From the NCBI GenBank assembly GCA_035493835.1, contig DATJHO010000007.1, forward strand, positions 1-32,403: a stretch of 32,403 bases of DNA, written 5' to 3'. Under the pieces are notes generated by a model, which was given only the letters and a program-made list of their open reading frames with translations, ran no database searches and was not told the DNA's origin. The DNA comes from DASZTU01 sp035493835 (GTDB taxonomy: Bacteria > Pseudomonadota > Alphaproteobacteria > Rhizobiales > Devosiaceae). The first letter of the stretch is position 1. Each line of letters begins with the position of its first letter. Of this stretch, positions 1 through 8,840 are shown in pieces. Made by a program: the position numbers and the translations under genes.

Positions 1-213
1 GCACTCCAAGCCCGCCTGCACCAGGGCGACGGCGGCCTCTTCCTGTGGCTGGTGAACCCGACGCACAAGCCGCAGCAAACGAGTTTTGCGCTGGCGCCGG
101 GTTTTGGGGCGGTGAAGGCGACGGCATCGCTGTGGCCGGAAAAGGCCGCCGCGCCGGCTGGGAGCACGCTGACAGTGCCGGCGCGGGATGCGGTGGTTTT
201 GCAACTGGGGTGA
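1..213 (+). CDS. C-terminal end of a probable glycoside hydrolase (partial)
   Basis: The reading frame is open from the first base of the window and ends at a TGA at 211-213, giving the last 70 residues of a protein whose start lies outside. The piece has the look of a C-terminal beta-sandwich: alternating hydrophobic strands, a phrase LFLWLVNPTHKPQ, and an ending ARDAVVLQLG. Such endings are common in GH42-type beta-galactosidases and related glycosidases, where a small all-beta domain closes the chain; this is a resemblance recalled from the families, not an alignment. It is convergent with the importer operon on the other strand, which itself carries a glycosidase, so a role in the same carbohydrate pathway is a reasonable inference. 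The catalytic part is not visible, so the enzyme class cannot be given. Confidence 0.45.
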   Translation, partial: ALQARLHQGDGGLFLWLVNPTHKPQQTSFALAPGFGAVKATASLWPEKAAAPAGSTLTVPARDAVVLQLG

Positions 214-271
214 GATGGGTCAGGGCGGGAATTTCAGCCGCAGTCGCAGTGCTAGTGGAACGACCCCCACC

Positions 272-350
272 CTCGTGGTGAACCTGTCGAACCACGAAGC
301 CACAAGCGAAGGCATTGATCCTCGTCCTTCGACAAGCTCAGGGAGAGGAT
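272..350. repeat. Two short palindromic intergenic repeats
   Basis: The 143-base gap between the two convergent genes holds two adjacent dyads. The first (272-300) has arms CGTGGT at 275-280 and ACCACG at 291-296. The second (317-350) has arms ATCCTC at 318-323 and GAGGAT at 345-350, around the core CCTTCGACAAGCTCAGG. A related copy of the second, inverted, lies at 19234-19268. This short element is widespread between genes in alphaproteobacteria. Lying between converging genes, it could act as a bidirectional transcription stop, although no T-run is present. Confidence 0.65.
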
Positions 351-356
351 AAGAAT

Positions 357-2096
357 CTAAGGCTCCCGGCTCGCCCTCACCCGGTGCAGCATGCGCTTGT
401 TGCGCGGGTCCGGGTTGGGCACCGCGGAAATCAGCATCTGCGTATAGGGCTCGCGCGGGTTCGTGCAGATCTGCTCGGCATCGCCGATTTCCACCACCTT
501 GCCACGATGCATCACCGCGACCCGGTCGCAAAAATAGCGAACGACGGAAATGTCGTGCGAAATGAAGATGAAACTCAGGCCCAGCCTCTTCTGCAGCTCG
601 AGCATGAGGTCGAGCACCTGGCTGCGGATCGACACGTCGAGCGCTGAGGTGGCTTCGTCCGCAATGATGATGCGCGGATCGAGCGCCAGCGCCCGGGCGA
701 TGCCGATGCGCTGCCGCTGGCCACCGGAAAAGGCGTGCGGGTAGCGTTCCATGGCGGCGGGGTCGAGCCCGACCATTGCCAGCAGTTCCGCCACCCGTTC
801 ATCGAGCGCCCTGCCCCGCAGCCGGCCGGAGACGACGAGCGGATCGCCGACGATCTCGCGTATGGTCATGCGCGGATTGAGCGAGGCGAAGGGGTCCTGG
901 AAGATCAGCCTCACGTCCTGGTGAAAGGCGCGGAGCTCGGCCTTGCCCATGGCCGTCACCTCCCGCTCCCCACCGTCGCGGCCGCGATAGACCACCTCGC
1001 CCGAGGAGGGTTCCACGATCCGAAGGATCAGCCGGCCCAGCGTCGTCTTGCCCGAACCGCTTTCGCCGACGATGCCGAGATTTTCCCCCGGCAGCAGGTC
1101 GAGGCTGACATCGTCCACCGCCTTGATGACGAAGCCGGGTTTGCCGAACCATTTTCCGCCGGTGCCAAATCCCTTGGCGAGATTTTTCACCGATAGGATC
1201 GGCAGCGGCGCTGGCGTCGGCGCAGGCGGCTTTTCGCGCGCAGCGCCGCCCTCGAGCTTCAACGTCGAGGCCAGCAGCCGTTTCGTATAGGGGTGCTTGG
1301 CCTGATGAAAGATCTCATCGACGCTGCCGCGCTCGACGATCCGGCCGAAGCGCATCACTGCCACGTCGTCCGCCGTCTCGGCCACGACGCCCATGTCGTG
1401 GGTGATGAGCAGCATCGCCATCCCGCGGCTCACCTGCAACCGCTTGATGAGGTCGAGGATTTCGGCCTGCGTGGTGACGTCGAGCGCGGTGGTCGGCTCG
1501 TCGGCGATCAGGATATCCGGGTTGCATGCCAGCGCCATAGCAATCATGGCGCGCTGCCGCATGCCACCGGAAAACTCGAAGGTATAGCGATCGAGCATCT
1601 TGTCGGGATTGGGAATTTCGACCTGGCGCAGCAGCTCGATGGTCTCGGCCCGCGCCTCTTTCTTGCTGAGCGGCCGGTGCAGCCGAAGGGCTTCCACGAT
1701 CTGCGAACCAATGGTGTGAACTGGCGACAGCGAACTCATCGGCTCCTGAAAGATCAGGCCGATGCGCCGGCCGCGAATGGCGCGCATCTCGCGGGCGGTA
1801 TCGCTGAGCTTGTCGATCTCGACCTTCTTGCCGTCGACATCGAGCTCGATGCGGCCGCTGACGATCTTGCCGGGCTTTTCGATCAGCCGCATCAGCGCCC
1901 GCGCCGTCACGCTCTTGCCGCTGCCGCTCTCGCCGACAAGGCAGAGCGTGCGGCCGCGATGGAGCGTCAGGCTGACATCGCGCACCGCGTGGAGGATATG
2001 AGTGCGCAGGGTGAAGTCGATGCTCAGATGCTCGGCGGCAAGGATCACGTCCTTGGCGTGGGGATCGGGAGCGATGGGGGTCTGTGCTGTCATCAT
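357..2096 (-). CDS. Opp/Dpp-type ABC transporter, fused double ATPase subunit
   Basis: This 579-residue protein supplies both ATPases of an oligopeptide/carbohydrate-type (Opp/Dpp) importer in one chain; in many bacteria these are two proteins (DppD and DppF). The first nucleotide-binding domain (about 20-285) has Walker A GESGSGKS at 55-62, signature FSGGMRQR at 175-182 and Walker B ILIADE at 195-200. A proline-rich linker (290-299) leads to the second domain (about 300-560), with Walker A GESGSGKT at 344-351, signature FSGGQRQR at 456-463 and Walker B IIIADE at 476-481. Each half ends with the HPYTKRL- or EPYTQML-like C-terminal motif of the Opp family. Both sites look intact. It is the last gene of the minus-strand operon and starts 6 bases after the preceding permease stop. 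Two ATGs (2094-2096 and 2091-2093) are possible starts. The operon carries a glycosidase, so the cargo is more likely a glycoside or oligosaccharide than a peptide. Confidence 0.95.
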   Translation of the reverse strand: MMTAQTPIAPDPHAKDVILAAEHLSIDFTLRTHILHAVRDVSLTLHRGRTLCLVGESGSGKSVTARALMRLIEKPGKIVSGRIELDVDGKKVEIDKLSDTAREMRAIRGRRIGLIFQEPMSSLSPVHTIGSQIVEALRLHRPLSKKEARAETIELLRQVEIPNPDKMLDRYTFEFSGGMRQRAMIAMALACNPDILIADEPTTALDVTTQAEILDLIKRLQVSRGMAMLLITHDMGVVAETADDVAVMRFGRIVERGSVDEIFHQAKHPYTKRLLASTLKLEGGAAREKPPAPTPAPLPILSVKNLAKGFGTGGKWFGKPGFVIKAVDDVSLDLLPGENLGIVGESGSGKTTLGRLILRIVEPSSGEVVYRGRDGGEREVTAMGKAELRAFHQDVRLIFQDPFASLNPRMTIREIVGDPLVVSGRLRGRALDERVAELLAMVGLDPAAMERYPHAFSGGQRQRIGIARALALDPRIIIADEATSALDVSIRSQVLDLMLELQKRLGLSFIFISHDISVVRYFCDRVAVMHRGKVVEIGDAEQICTNPREPYTQMLISAVPNPDPRNKRMLHRVRASREP

Positions 2097-2102
2097 CCGG
2101 GC

Positions 2103-3278
2103 TCAGTTGTTGTAAGGGTCCGCGGCGTCCCGGAGACCGTCGCCGAAGAAGTTGAAGGAAAGCACCGCCAGCACCACCGCCGCGCTCGGCCAGATCAGCA
2201 GCCATGGGGCCGTCGCAACCGTGCGGATGTTCTGCGCGTCCTGCAGCAGTACGCCCCAGCTGACCACCGGCGGTTTCAGGCCGACGCCGAGGAAGGAAAG
2301 CGAGGTTTCCGCAACGATCATCGTCGGCACCGCGAGCGTCACCACCGCGAGGATATGGCTGGTAAGCGAGGGCAGGATGTGGCGGAAGATCAGCCGCTTT
2401 TCGCTCGAGCCGTCGAGCCGCGCGGCGGTGACGAAATCGTCGCTGCGCAGCGACAGGAAGCGGCCACGAACCTCGCGAGCGAGGCTGGTCCAGCCAAGCA
2501 GCGACACGATCACCGTAATGGTGAAATAGACCTGCAGCGGCGGCCAGGTCAGCGGGATGGCGGCGGCAAGGCCCAGCCATAGCGGAATGGTCGGCATGGC
2601 GCTGATCACCTCGATCAGCCGCTGCACCAGCGTATCCACCCAGCCGCCGTAGAAGCCCGAAAGCGAGCCCAGCGTCACGCCGAGGATCAGCGACATGGCG
2701 ACGCCGACGAGGCCGATCGACATCGAAACGCGGGTGCCGTAGATCAGCCGGCTCATCAGGTCGCGGCCGAGCCGGTCGGCGCCGATCAGGTACATCGGAT
2801 CGGTCTTTTTCAGCGGCCCGATGAGGTGAACATCCGACGGAATAAAACCCCACATCAGGTAGGGAGCGCCGTGGACGAAAAGCCCGATCGGCACGATCTT
2901 GCTTTCGTCGACGACAAAAGTCCGGCGCAGCGCCACGGGATCGATTTTGACGGTATAGCCCGCGACATGCGGCGCGAAATGCGTGCCGGCTTGATCGGTG
3001 ACGAACCACTCGATCGGCTGCGGCGGCGCATAGGTGTACTGCGCCTTGGAAAGATCAGGCGAACCGGGCGCCAAAAATTCGCAGAAGGCCGCGATCAGAT
3101 AGAGCAGCAGCACGATCACCCCGGCCGCCATCGCCACCTTCTGGCGCACAAGCTTTTGCGCGATCAGCCGCCACTGCCCGGCCGCGGCGTTGCCGGAGGT
3201 CGCTCGGCGACCCTTGAGCGGGCTCGTAGCCGGGCCGGTTTCGTCGTCTTCGATATCGAGTACGTCATTCAAACTCAT
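2103..3278 (-). CDS. Opp/Dpp-type ABC permease, DppC-like, with long periplasmic insert
   Basis: This is one of the two membrane subunits of the importer, 391 residues long against about 300 for a typical DppC. A charged cytoplasmic tail (1-45) is followed by membrane segment 1 (about 48-70). A polar stretch of roughly 90 residues (about 72-160) comes next and should lie outside the membrane. The usual DppC core starts at GADRLGRDLMSRLIYG (166-181), with five further hydrophobic segments. The ATPase-contacting EAA loop is at about 281-304, with AARLDG. The extended loop is something I associate with carbohydrate-type Opp permeases of rhizobia (family knowledge, unverified here). It starts 7 bases after the stop of the DppB-like gene, so translation is probably coupled. 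Confidence 0.93.
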   Translation of the reverse strand: MSLNDVLDIEDDETGPATSPLKGRRATSGNAAAGQWRLIAQKLVRQKVAMAAGVIVLLLYLIAAFCEFLAPGSPDLSKAQYTYAPPQPIEWFVTDQAGTHFAPHVAGYTVKIDPVALRRTFVVDESKIVPIGLFVHGAPYLMWGFIPSDVHLIGPLKKTDPMYLIGADRLGRDLMSRLIYGTRVSMSIGLVGVAMSLILGVTLGSLSGFYGGWVDTLVQRLIEVISAMPTIPLWLGLAAAIPLTWPPLQVYFTITVIVSLLGWTSLAREVRGRFLSLRSDDFVTAARLDGSSEKRLIFRHILPSLTSHILAVVTLAVPTMIVAETSLSFLGVGLKPPVVSWGVLLQDAQNIRTVATAPWLLIWPSAAVVLAVLSFNFFGDGLRDAADPYNN

Positions 3279-3285
3279 GGCCGCC

Positions 3286-4272
3286 TCATGTGAACCGGAT
3301 GCGCGGATCGAGCAGCGCCAGCAGCAGGTCGGAGATCAGCATGCCGACCAGCGTCAGCACCCCGAGCACCAGGATGAAGGTGCCGGCCAGGTACATGTCC
3401 TGCGACACCAGTGAACTCAGCAGCAGGGGCCCCGCGGTCGGCAGGTTGAGCACGATGGAAACGATCGTTGCCCCCGAAATGAGGTGCGGGAACACCCAGC
3501 CGATAGCGGAGACGAAGGGGTTGAGCGCGATGCGCACCGGATATTTCAGCACCACCTTGTATTCCGGCAGCCCCTTAGCCCGCGCCGTCAGGACGTAAGG
3601 CTTGTGCAGTTCGTCCGTGAGGTTGGCGCGAAGGATGCGGATCAGCGCCGCGGTGCCGGAAGTGCCGATGACGATGATCGGCACCCAGAGATGCGACATG
3701 AGATCGAGGAACTTCCCCCAGCTCCAGCCGGCGCTTTCGAACTGCGGCGAGAACAGCCCGCCGACGCTCTGCCCGAAGAGCCGGTAGGAGGCGTACATCA
3801 GCACCAGCGCCAGGATGAAATTCGGCACCGCCAAACCGATGAAGCCCAGGAGCGTAAAGACGTGGTCGCCGATGGAATATCGTCGCACCGCCGAAAAAAT
3901 GCCGATCGGCAGCGACACTGCCCAGACCAGCAGCAGGCTGGCCATCGTCACCATCAGCGTCGTGCCGAGCCGGTCCCAGATCAGCGCCGACACCGGCTGC
4001 TTCCACTGGAAGGACTGGCCGAAATCGCCGCGCGTAACAATGCCGCCGATCCACTTGGCATATTGCACGTAGATCGGCTGGTCGAAGCCATATTGCTCGC
4101 GTAGCGCCGCGACCTGCGCCGGATCGACGGTCTGGCCGCTATTCTCCATGTTGGCGACCATCGAGGTCAGATAATCGCCCGGCGGCAGCTGGATGATCAG
4201 GAAGGCAATCAGCGAGATCCCGAACAGGGTGGGGATCATGTAGAGGATGCGGCGGATGATGTAGCTCAGCAT
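3286..4272 (-). CDS. Opp/Dpp-type ABC permease, DppB-like
   Basis: The protein has 328 residues, the normal size for DppB. It begins with a short cytoplasmic N-terminus and a first membrane segment (about 9-29) typical of the family (MLSYIIRRILYMIPTLFGIS). A periplasmic loop follows, with the family phrase QYGFDQPIYVQYAKWI, and then five more hydrophobic segments. The EAA-type coupling loop contains TARAKGLPEYKVVLKYPVR. It forms the membrane channel with the DppC-like partner encoded immediately downstream. It is the first permease gene after the glycosidase, from which it is separated by a 211-base gap holding a mosaic repeat. A GGAG lies about 10 bases before the ATG. Confidence 0.94.
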   Translation of the reverse strand: MLSYIIRRILYMIPTLFGISLIAFLIIQLPPGDYLTSMVANMENSGQTVDPAQVAALREQYGFDQPIYVQYAKWIGGIVTRGDFGQSFQWKQPVSALIWDRLGTTLMVTMASLLLVWAVSLPIGIFSAVRRYSIGDHVFTLLGFIGLAVPNFILALVLMYASYRLFGQSVGGLFSPQFESAGWSWGKFLDLMSHLWVPIIVIGTSGTAALIRILRANLTDELHKPYVLTARAKGLPEYKVVLKYPVRIALNPFVSAIGWVFPHLISGATIVSIVLNLPTAGPLLLSSLVSQDMYLAGTFILVLGVLTLVGMLISDLLLALLDPRIRFT

Positions 4273-4371
4273 GGGCGTCGACTCCGCCCGCGCGGGATTG
4301 ACGCCATGCCGGGGGCACGGAATATGTGCGCTGCCATCGAATTCTCCTCCTCATCGACTCTGTCGGCGGCT

Positions 4372-4471
4372 CCCCTCACCGGCCTGCCACCCTCTCCCCC
4401 ATAAGGGCGAGGGTTTTCCCTGCGGCACCCTCGGCCCCTCGCCCCTCTGGGGAGAGGGTCAGGGTGAGGGG
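4372..4471. repeat. Palindromic mosaic intergenic element, divergent copy
   Basis: This fills most of the 211-base gap between the glycosidase and the DppB-like gene. It begins with CCCCTCACC and ends with GGTGAGGGG, so the ends are inverted copies of each other. Inside are C-rich and G-rich blocks (CCCTCTCCCC, CTGGGGAGAGGG) that can pair. It shares end modules with the longer elements at 6631-6754, 21768-21900 and 31597-31720 but has a different middle. It lies inside an operon, so in the transcript it would form a strong stem-loop between the enzyme and the permeases. Confidence 0.7.
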
Positions 4472-4483
4472 TAGCCGCGGGCA

Positions 4484-6592
4484 CTATTCCCAATCGAGCT
4501 GCACCACCTCCATGCGCTCGATACGCGGCACGACCACCTCCAGCCGGCCGTCCCGCAGTGTCGTCGCCACGGCTTCCCCGCCAATCAGCAGCCGCGCCTC
4601 CGCCCCCTTCACCCCTTCGGGCAGGCGTATGGATATCGTCTGTGGCCCGATCGGCGTGACCTTGCGCAGCGGGCCCTTCATCATCATGGGGTTGGTGAGA
4701 TTCAACAGTGCGACAACCGCCTGCTTCTCGCCCCGCCGCACGGCGATATCGACCATGCCCTCGCCGGTCACGGTGACTTCAGGCGTGCTCCCCAGCGCCC
4801 AGTTCACCGCATTTTCGATGAGCTGGCCATGATCGCGGGCCAGCGCCGTCCAGAACACTTCGCCGATGTTCCAGGGGATATAGACGACGCGGCCGCCCTT
4901 GCCGGTTTCGCGCGCCACCACTGCGGCGCCCTTCGGCTCCTCGCGCGGATAAACCTCTTCCATCGGCAGGTCGGGGAAATCCGGCACGTAGAGGAAGGGC
5001 TCCGCCGTACCCGAGACCGGCTCGATGCCGATGAGATGGGAGCCGCCGATGATGCGGTTGGTTCCCTCATAGCCGCGATTGATGGGGTGAGCGCCGTTGA
5101 GCGCCACATAGGTGTTCTTGACGATGCCGCGCGGCGCACGGGTCACCTTGGCGCCGAACACGTCGGCGAGGCCGAAATCGGCCCGGAGCTTGCCGGTCTC
5201 GTCACGGAGCGAGGTTTCGTAGGCCGCAACGACACTGCCGCCACGGTTCACAAACTCCCGGATCGCCGCGCATTGCGCCTCCGACAGGCACGCCGCGTTA
5301 GCGAGGATCACCAGCTTGAAGCGCGAAAGACTTTCCGCATTGAGCCGCTGGTCGGTGATCATCTCGAAGGGCAGCCGGGCTTCCACCAGTGCGTGGTAGA
5401 AGCCGAGATCATTGGCCTCGGCCTTGGCGCTCTCTTCGCGCGGCCACAGGCGATGGGTGGTCGCCGGATCGATCAGGGCGATTTCGGCGACCGCCTGGGT
5501 TGCCTCGAACACCGGCTCGATGTCGGCGTGACGGCCGAAGGCATCAGCCATCGGCTGGATCCAGCGGGTATCGGGTATGACGCCGTTGAACTTGGTGAAC
5601 CACGGCCACATCCCCTGCACCGTGCCGTCATCGACCCAGAGCTCGATCTCGTCGCCGGTCTGCACCGAATCCTTCCAGCGGTTCTCCTCCTCGAGGCCGA
5701 TCGAGGTGATGAGCACCACCGGCCGCTCGGGAAAGCCGGCGCGCATGCGCTTGCCCGCCCGGCCCGCCGACCAGGCCAGTTCCACGCCGCGCCGCCCCTG
5801 GTGGTCGACGACGAGGAACGGGCAATGCTTTTCGATGACGGAAAGGTCGAATTCCTGCAGCGAGGCGCTGCCCATGTTGGGGATGAAGCTCGCATGCGGT
5901 TTTACCGACTTCACCACCTCGTCCCACTGAACGATCACCTCGGTCAACACCTTGCGGCGCCACAGCACCCAGGCTTGCCAGGCGGGGTCGTTCGCCTCGG
6001 TGGTCATCGGGAGGTCGAGCCCACTGAAGGCATTGAAGCGGGTGCGGCAGCTCGCGCAATAGCAGACGCCGTGGCCCTGCCAGCGATTGGCGAAAATGGC
6101 ATCGATATCGTATTTGCGGGTGATCTCCTCGACCACCTTGGGCATGAAGCCGGAATTGTAGTCGCCATAGGCGCAAGTGATCCACACCTCGGGAAACGCC
6201 CAGTGCCGCCGCGGCTTGCCGCTCTTGTCGAGCGCGATCCATTCGGGATGGGCGTCGGCCGCGTCCTGGTGGATGGCGTGCGGATCGACGCGGGCCATCA
6301 CATGCATGCCGAGCGCCCGGGCGCCATCAACCAGCGTGCCGAATGGGTCGGTCTCGCCGATGAACTTGCTGACATGATGCAGCGGCACCTCGCTCGGATA
6401 ATAGGCGATGTAGCCTCCGGCGCTGAGGCAGGTCGCATTCGACTGCGTCCGCTGGAAAATCTCGATCCACTCGGCGGGATAGAACTTGACCGGATCATCC
6501 TCGGCCAGCGTCAGCTGCGTCCAGCGGGTGGCGGTCTTGTACCAGTCTGGCGTGCGCAGCGTGCTGGCGGTCTCTGTCTTGGAATCGAGCAT
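4484..6592 (-). CDS. GHL6-like putative glycoside hydrolase with GH42-type trimerisation domain
   Basis: This is a protein of 702 residues with no signal peptide, so it is probably cytoplasmic. The N-terminal 330 residues look like the TIM barrel of the hypothetical glycosyl hydrolase 6 group (GHL6), judging from RWTQLTLAEDDPVKFYP, CLSAGGYIAYYPSEVPLHH and ARVDPHAIHQD. The cysteine cluster CYCASC (177-182 from this ATG) recalls the zinc-binding cysteines of GH42 beta-galactosidases. The middle (about 365-590) resembles the GH42 trimerisation domain (REFVNRGGSVVAAYETSLRDE), and a small beta domain closes the chain. An in-frame GTG at 6634 would add 14 residues, but these lie in a repeat element; the ATG at 6592 with AAAGAGA upstream is preferred. 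It sits between the binding-protein gene and the permease genes, so it probably cleaves the imported sugar. No biochemical activity is known to me for GHL6. Confidence 0.82.
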   Translation of the reverse strand: MLDSKTETASTLRTPDWYKTATRWTQLTLAEDDPVKFYPAEWIEIFQRTQSNATCLSAGGYIAYYPSEVPLHHVSKFIGETDPFGTLVDGARALGMHVMARVDPHAIHQDAADAHPEWIALDKSGKPRRHWAFPEVWITCAYGDYNSGFMPKVVEEITRKYDIDAIFANRWQGHGVCYCASCRTRFNAFSGLDLPMTTEANDPAWQAWVLWRRKVLTEVIVQWDEVVKSVKPHASFIPNMGSASLQEFDLSVIEKHCPFLVVDHQGRRGVELAWSAGRAGKRMRAGFPERPVVLITSIGLEEENRWKDSVQTGDEIELWVDDGTVQGMWPWFTKFNGVIPDTRWIQPMADAFGRHADIEPVFEATQAVAEIALIDPATTHRLWPREESAKAEANDLGFYHALVEARLPFEMITDQRLNAESLSRFKLVILANAACLSEAQCAAIREFVNRGGSVVAAYETSLRDETGKLRADFGLADVFGAKVTRAPRGIVKNTYVALNGAHPINRGYEGTNRIIGGSHLIGIEPVSGTAEPFLYVPDFPDLPMEEVYPREEPKGAAVVARETGKGGRVVYIPWNIGEVFWTALARDHGQLIENAVNWALGSTPEVTVTGEGMVDIAVRRGEKQAVVALLNLTNPMMMKGPLRKVTPIGPQTISIRLPEGVKGAEARLLIGGEAVATTLRDGRLEVVVPRIERMEVVQLDWE

Positions 6593-6630
6593 TTCCGGTC
6601 TCTTTGGTTCGCATGCAATGTGGATGTGGC

Positions 6631-6754
6631 CCACCCCTCACCCGCCCTGCGGGCCCCTCTCCCACAAGGGGAGAGGGGAGGATGTGGCACGGCGGTGCCC
6701 TGTCTTCCTTCTCCCCTCGTGGGAGAAGGTGGCGCGAAGCGCCGGAGAGGGGCA
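6631..6754. repeat. Palindromic mosaic intergenic element, full copy
   Basis: This is one of three near-full copies of a modular repeat of about 120-130 bases. Read on the minus strand, its modules match the copy at 21768-21900: a CCTTCTCCC...GGGAGAAGG hairpin, AAGAC, a variable GGCAC...GCCGTGCCACATC block, a CCCCTCTCCCC...GGGAGAGGGG hairpin, then a GGGTGAGGGGTGG end. It lies between the binding-protein and glycosidase genes of the minus-strand operon. Confidence 0.8.
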
Positions 6755-6768
6755 GCCGCGAACGCGGC
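6755..6768 (-). other. Stem-loop just after the binding-protein stop
   Basis: A perfect dyad has arms GCCGCG (6755-6760) and CGCGGC (6763-6768) around two bases. It begins 2 bases after the stop codon of the binding-protein gene on the minus strand and runs straight into the mosaic element. It has no T-run. Its likely role is protecting the 3' end of the binding-protein message from nucleases (inference). Confidence 0.5.
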
Positions 6769-6770
6769 CC

Positions 6771-8702
6771 CTAGGCCTTCTTGTAGAACTGCTCCGGGGC
6801 CGTGGGCGCCGGGGTGGGCCAGCCAAAGCTGTTGGGCATCACCTTGGTGAAGTTGCCGATGTTGTTCTTGACGACCCCGTAGCCGGGCGGGATCTGCGAG
6901 ACGCCGAAGACGTAGAAGGCATCGGCCGCCAGCTGCAGGATCTGCTTCATGATCGCTTCCTGCTTGGCAGTATCCGAGCTCGCCTTCATCTCGTCGTAGA
7001 GGGCGAACTGCTTCTGCGTAATTTCGGGGGGCACGACCGCCTGCTTGTTGTCGCGCGAGCGGTACCAGAGCTGCCAGCCCGGGGCGTAGACAGCATTGTT
7101 GTTCATCGGCACGTAGTAACGCGGGTCGAGCATGGCAGCGATCCCGCCATTGGCGCCGAACTGGTGGCAGGTCGCATCGAAATCGCGGCCCTGGCGCACG
7201 CGCGTTTCCCAGAGCGAACGGTCCATCGTGCGGACCTGCGCATCGATCCCCACCTGCTGGAACATCGGCGTCACCAGCTGCATCATGTCGATGAACACGG
7301 CGCGGGCATTGTCGATCTCGAAGATGATCGTCAGCTTCTTGCCGGTCTCATCGAGGCGGATGCCGTCGGAGCCCTTGTTGGGGACGATCTTGTCGAGCAG
7401 GGCATTTGCCTTGTCCGCATCGAACTCGATGTACTGCGTTGCCAATTGCTCATTGTAGAGCGGATCGGTCTTCAGGATCGAGGGCTGGGCCGGTGCGCCC
7501 TGCCCCACGAGCACGGTATCGATCAGCGACTGCCGATCCAGCGCCAGGGACATCGCGACGCGGAAATCCCTGTTGTTGAACAGCTTGTTGCGGACCGGAT
7601 CATTGTGGTTGAGGTTGAAGCAGAACACCATCACGTTGGCCTCGGTCGAGTTCAACGTGTAGAAGTCGTAATTGCCCTGCTGCCGGTTGTCGTAGAGCAC
7701 CGACTTGTTGTTGGGGGTCGCGATGTACTGGTCCATCATGTCGATCTGGCCCTGCATCACGTTGACCAGCAGCACCTGCGGATCGGCGACCATCTGGTAG
7801 ACGATGCGGTCCATGTAGGGCAGCTGGTTGCCGGCCGTATCGACCTTGAAATAGTAGGGATTGCGAAGGGCGATCGACTGGGTGTTGCTCGCGCCGGGCG
7901 GCACCGAGAACTGCCAGGCGAACACCGACGGCCGCTTGCCGTTCTGGAAGAAGATGTTCTCGTCCAGGAACCCCACTTCCTGCTGGAACAGCGCGATCCA
8001 GCTTTCAAGCCCGCGCTCCTTGGCGAGGTCATTGGCCTTGGGGTTGAAGTCGATGTGGAACTGGCTGAGGTAGTGCTTGGGCGTCCGGACGGTGGTGTCG
8101 TTATTCGCCCAGGCGGTATTGAGGGCAAAAAACCCGTTCGGCTTGTCGAAAATGGCCTTGAAGGTCACCTCGTCGACAATCTCGAGCTTGGCCGGCTTGC
8201 CGCCCTGCTTCCAGTGGTCGTTGCCGATGAACGCCACGCGCTTGTCGGTCAGCACCGTGTCGTACCAGAACTTGATGTCGTCGGTGGTAAAGGGCTGGCC
8301 GTCCGACCACTTCATCCCCTTGCGGAGCTTGATCGTCCACACCTTTGAATCCGCGTCACCCTCGAAGGATTCGGCAACGTTCGGCACCACCCCTGACCAA
8401 TCGGCGTTGTAGCGCACCAGCGGCTCATAGGCCTGGTAGCGGTAGAGCATCGACAGCCCGCCGCCGCCGACCAGAGCGAGATTCCAGTCGCCACCATAAT
8501 TGCCGACCTCGCTCTTGGGCGTGATGACGAGCGGGTTTTCCGGCAGGCGCTGGGCGAGCGGCGGAATGGCGCCGCTATCGAGTTGGTCCTTGAGGAAGGG
8601 GGATTCCTTATAGTCCTTGGCGAAGGCGGGAATGACCGGAAACGCGGTGGCCGCAATCGCGGCACCCGAAGCGGCCAGGAAGGCGCGACGGCTGATTCTC
8701 AT
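6771..8702 (-). CDS. Family-5 extracellular solute-binding protein with Tat-type signal
   Basis: This is the periplasmic binding protein of the Opp/Dpp-type importer, 643 residues from the chosen ATG. The N-terminus has a twin-arginine leader (SRRAFLA in MRISRRAFLAASG), a hydrophobic core and a probable cleavage after PAFA near residue 28, so export is probably by the Tat route as a folded protein. Family-5 hallmarks include KLRKGMKWSDGQPFTTDDIKFWYD and NRDFRVAMSLALDRQSLI. At over 600 residues it belongs to the long subgroup often found next to glycosidases in rhizobia (family knowledge). An in-frame ATG 22 codons upstream is rejected, since GGAGGAG lies 7 bases before 8702. It is the first gene of the operon, divergent from the LacI-type regulator. 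Confidence 0.93.
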   Translation of the reverse strand: MRISRRAFLAASGAAIAATAFPVIPAFAKDYKESPFLKDQLDSGAIPPLAQRLPENPLVITPKSEVGNYGGDWNLALVGGGGLSMLYRYQAYEPLVRYNADWSGVVPNVAESFEGDADSKVWTIKLRKGMKWSDGQPFTTDDIKFWYDTVLTDKRVAFIGNDHWKQGGKPAKLEIVDEVTFKAIFDKPNGFFALNTAWANNDTTVRTPKHYLSQFHIDFNPKANDLAKERGLESWIALFQQEVGFLDENIFFQNGKRPSVFAWQFSVPPGASNTQSIALRNPYYFKVDTAGNQLPYMDRIVYQMVADPQVLLVNVMQGQIDMMDQYIATPNNKSVLYDNRQQGNYDFYTLNSTEANVMVFCFNLNHNDPVRNKLFNNRDFRVAMSLALDRQSLIDTVLVGQGAPAQPSILKTDPLYNEQLATQYIEFDADKANALLDKIVPNKGSDGIRLDETGKKLTIIFEIDNARAVFIDMMQLVTPMFQQVGIDAQVRTMDRSLWETRVRQGRDFDATCHQFGANGGIAAMLDPRYYVPMNNNAVYAPGWQLWYRSRDNKQAVVPPEITQKQFALYDEMKASSDTAKQEAIMKQILQLAADAFYVFGVSQIPPGYGVVKNNIGNFTKVMPNSFGWPTPAPTAPEQFYKKA

Positions 8703-8840
8703 ATCAAATCTCCTCCGTAACGAACGATGCTTGCTCGGCTTTTTTATTTTTGATGCCGTTAGCTGCATTCAGCTTGTTTATTATTTCCCGTTAGGTAAAG
8801 CGTTATGTTAAGCGGAGCCGATACAGCCTCAGGAGATCGG
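8703..8840. promoter_or_regulatory. Divergent regulatory region between importer operon and LacI-type regulator
   Basis: These 138 bases separate two divergently transcribed genes and include the most AT-rich stretch of the neighbourhood (about 8739-8800, with TTTTTTATTTTT and TTTATTATTT), as expected for promoters. A short dyad AGCTG-CATT-CAGCT (8761-8774) and several GTTA/TAAC steps (8758-8812) could belong to a LacI-type operator, but no long CG-centred palindrome is present and no convincing -35/-10 pair could be picked. The assignment as regulatory DNA rests on position and composition. Confidence 0.55.

Noticed and set aside
4829..8348. Two long plus-strand frames over the glycosidase and family-5 binding protein
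   Set aside because: They are antisense shadows; the minus-strand products have diagnostic motifs and ribosome sites.
8731..8812. A definite LacI operator between the first importer operon and its regulator
   Set aside because: Only a 5-base-arm dyad and scattered GTTA steps were found; too weak to call a site.
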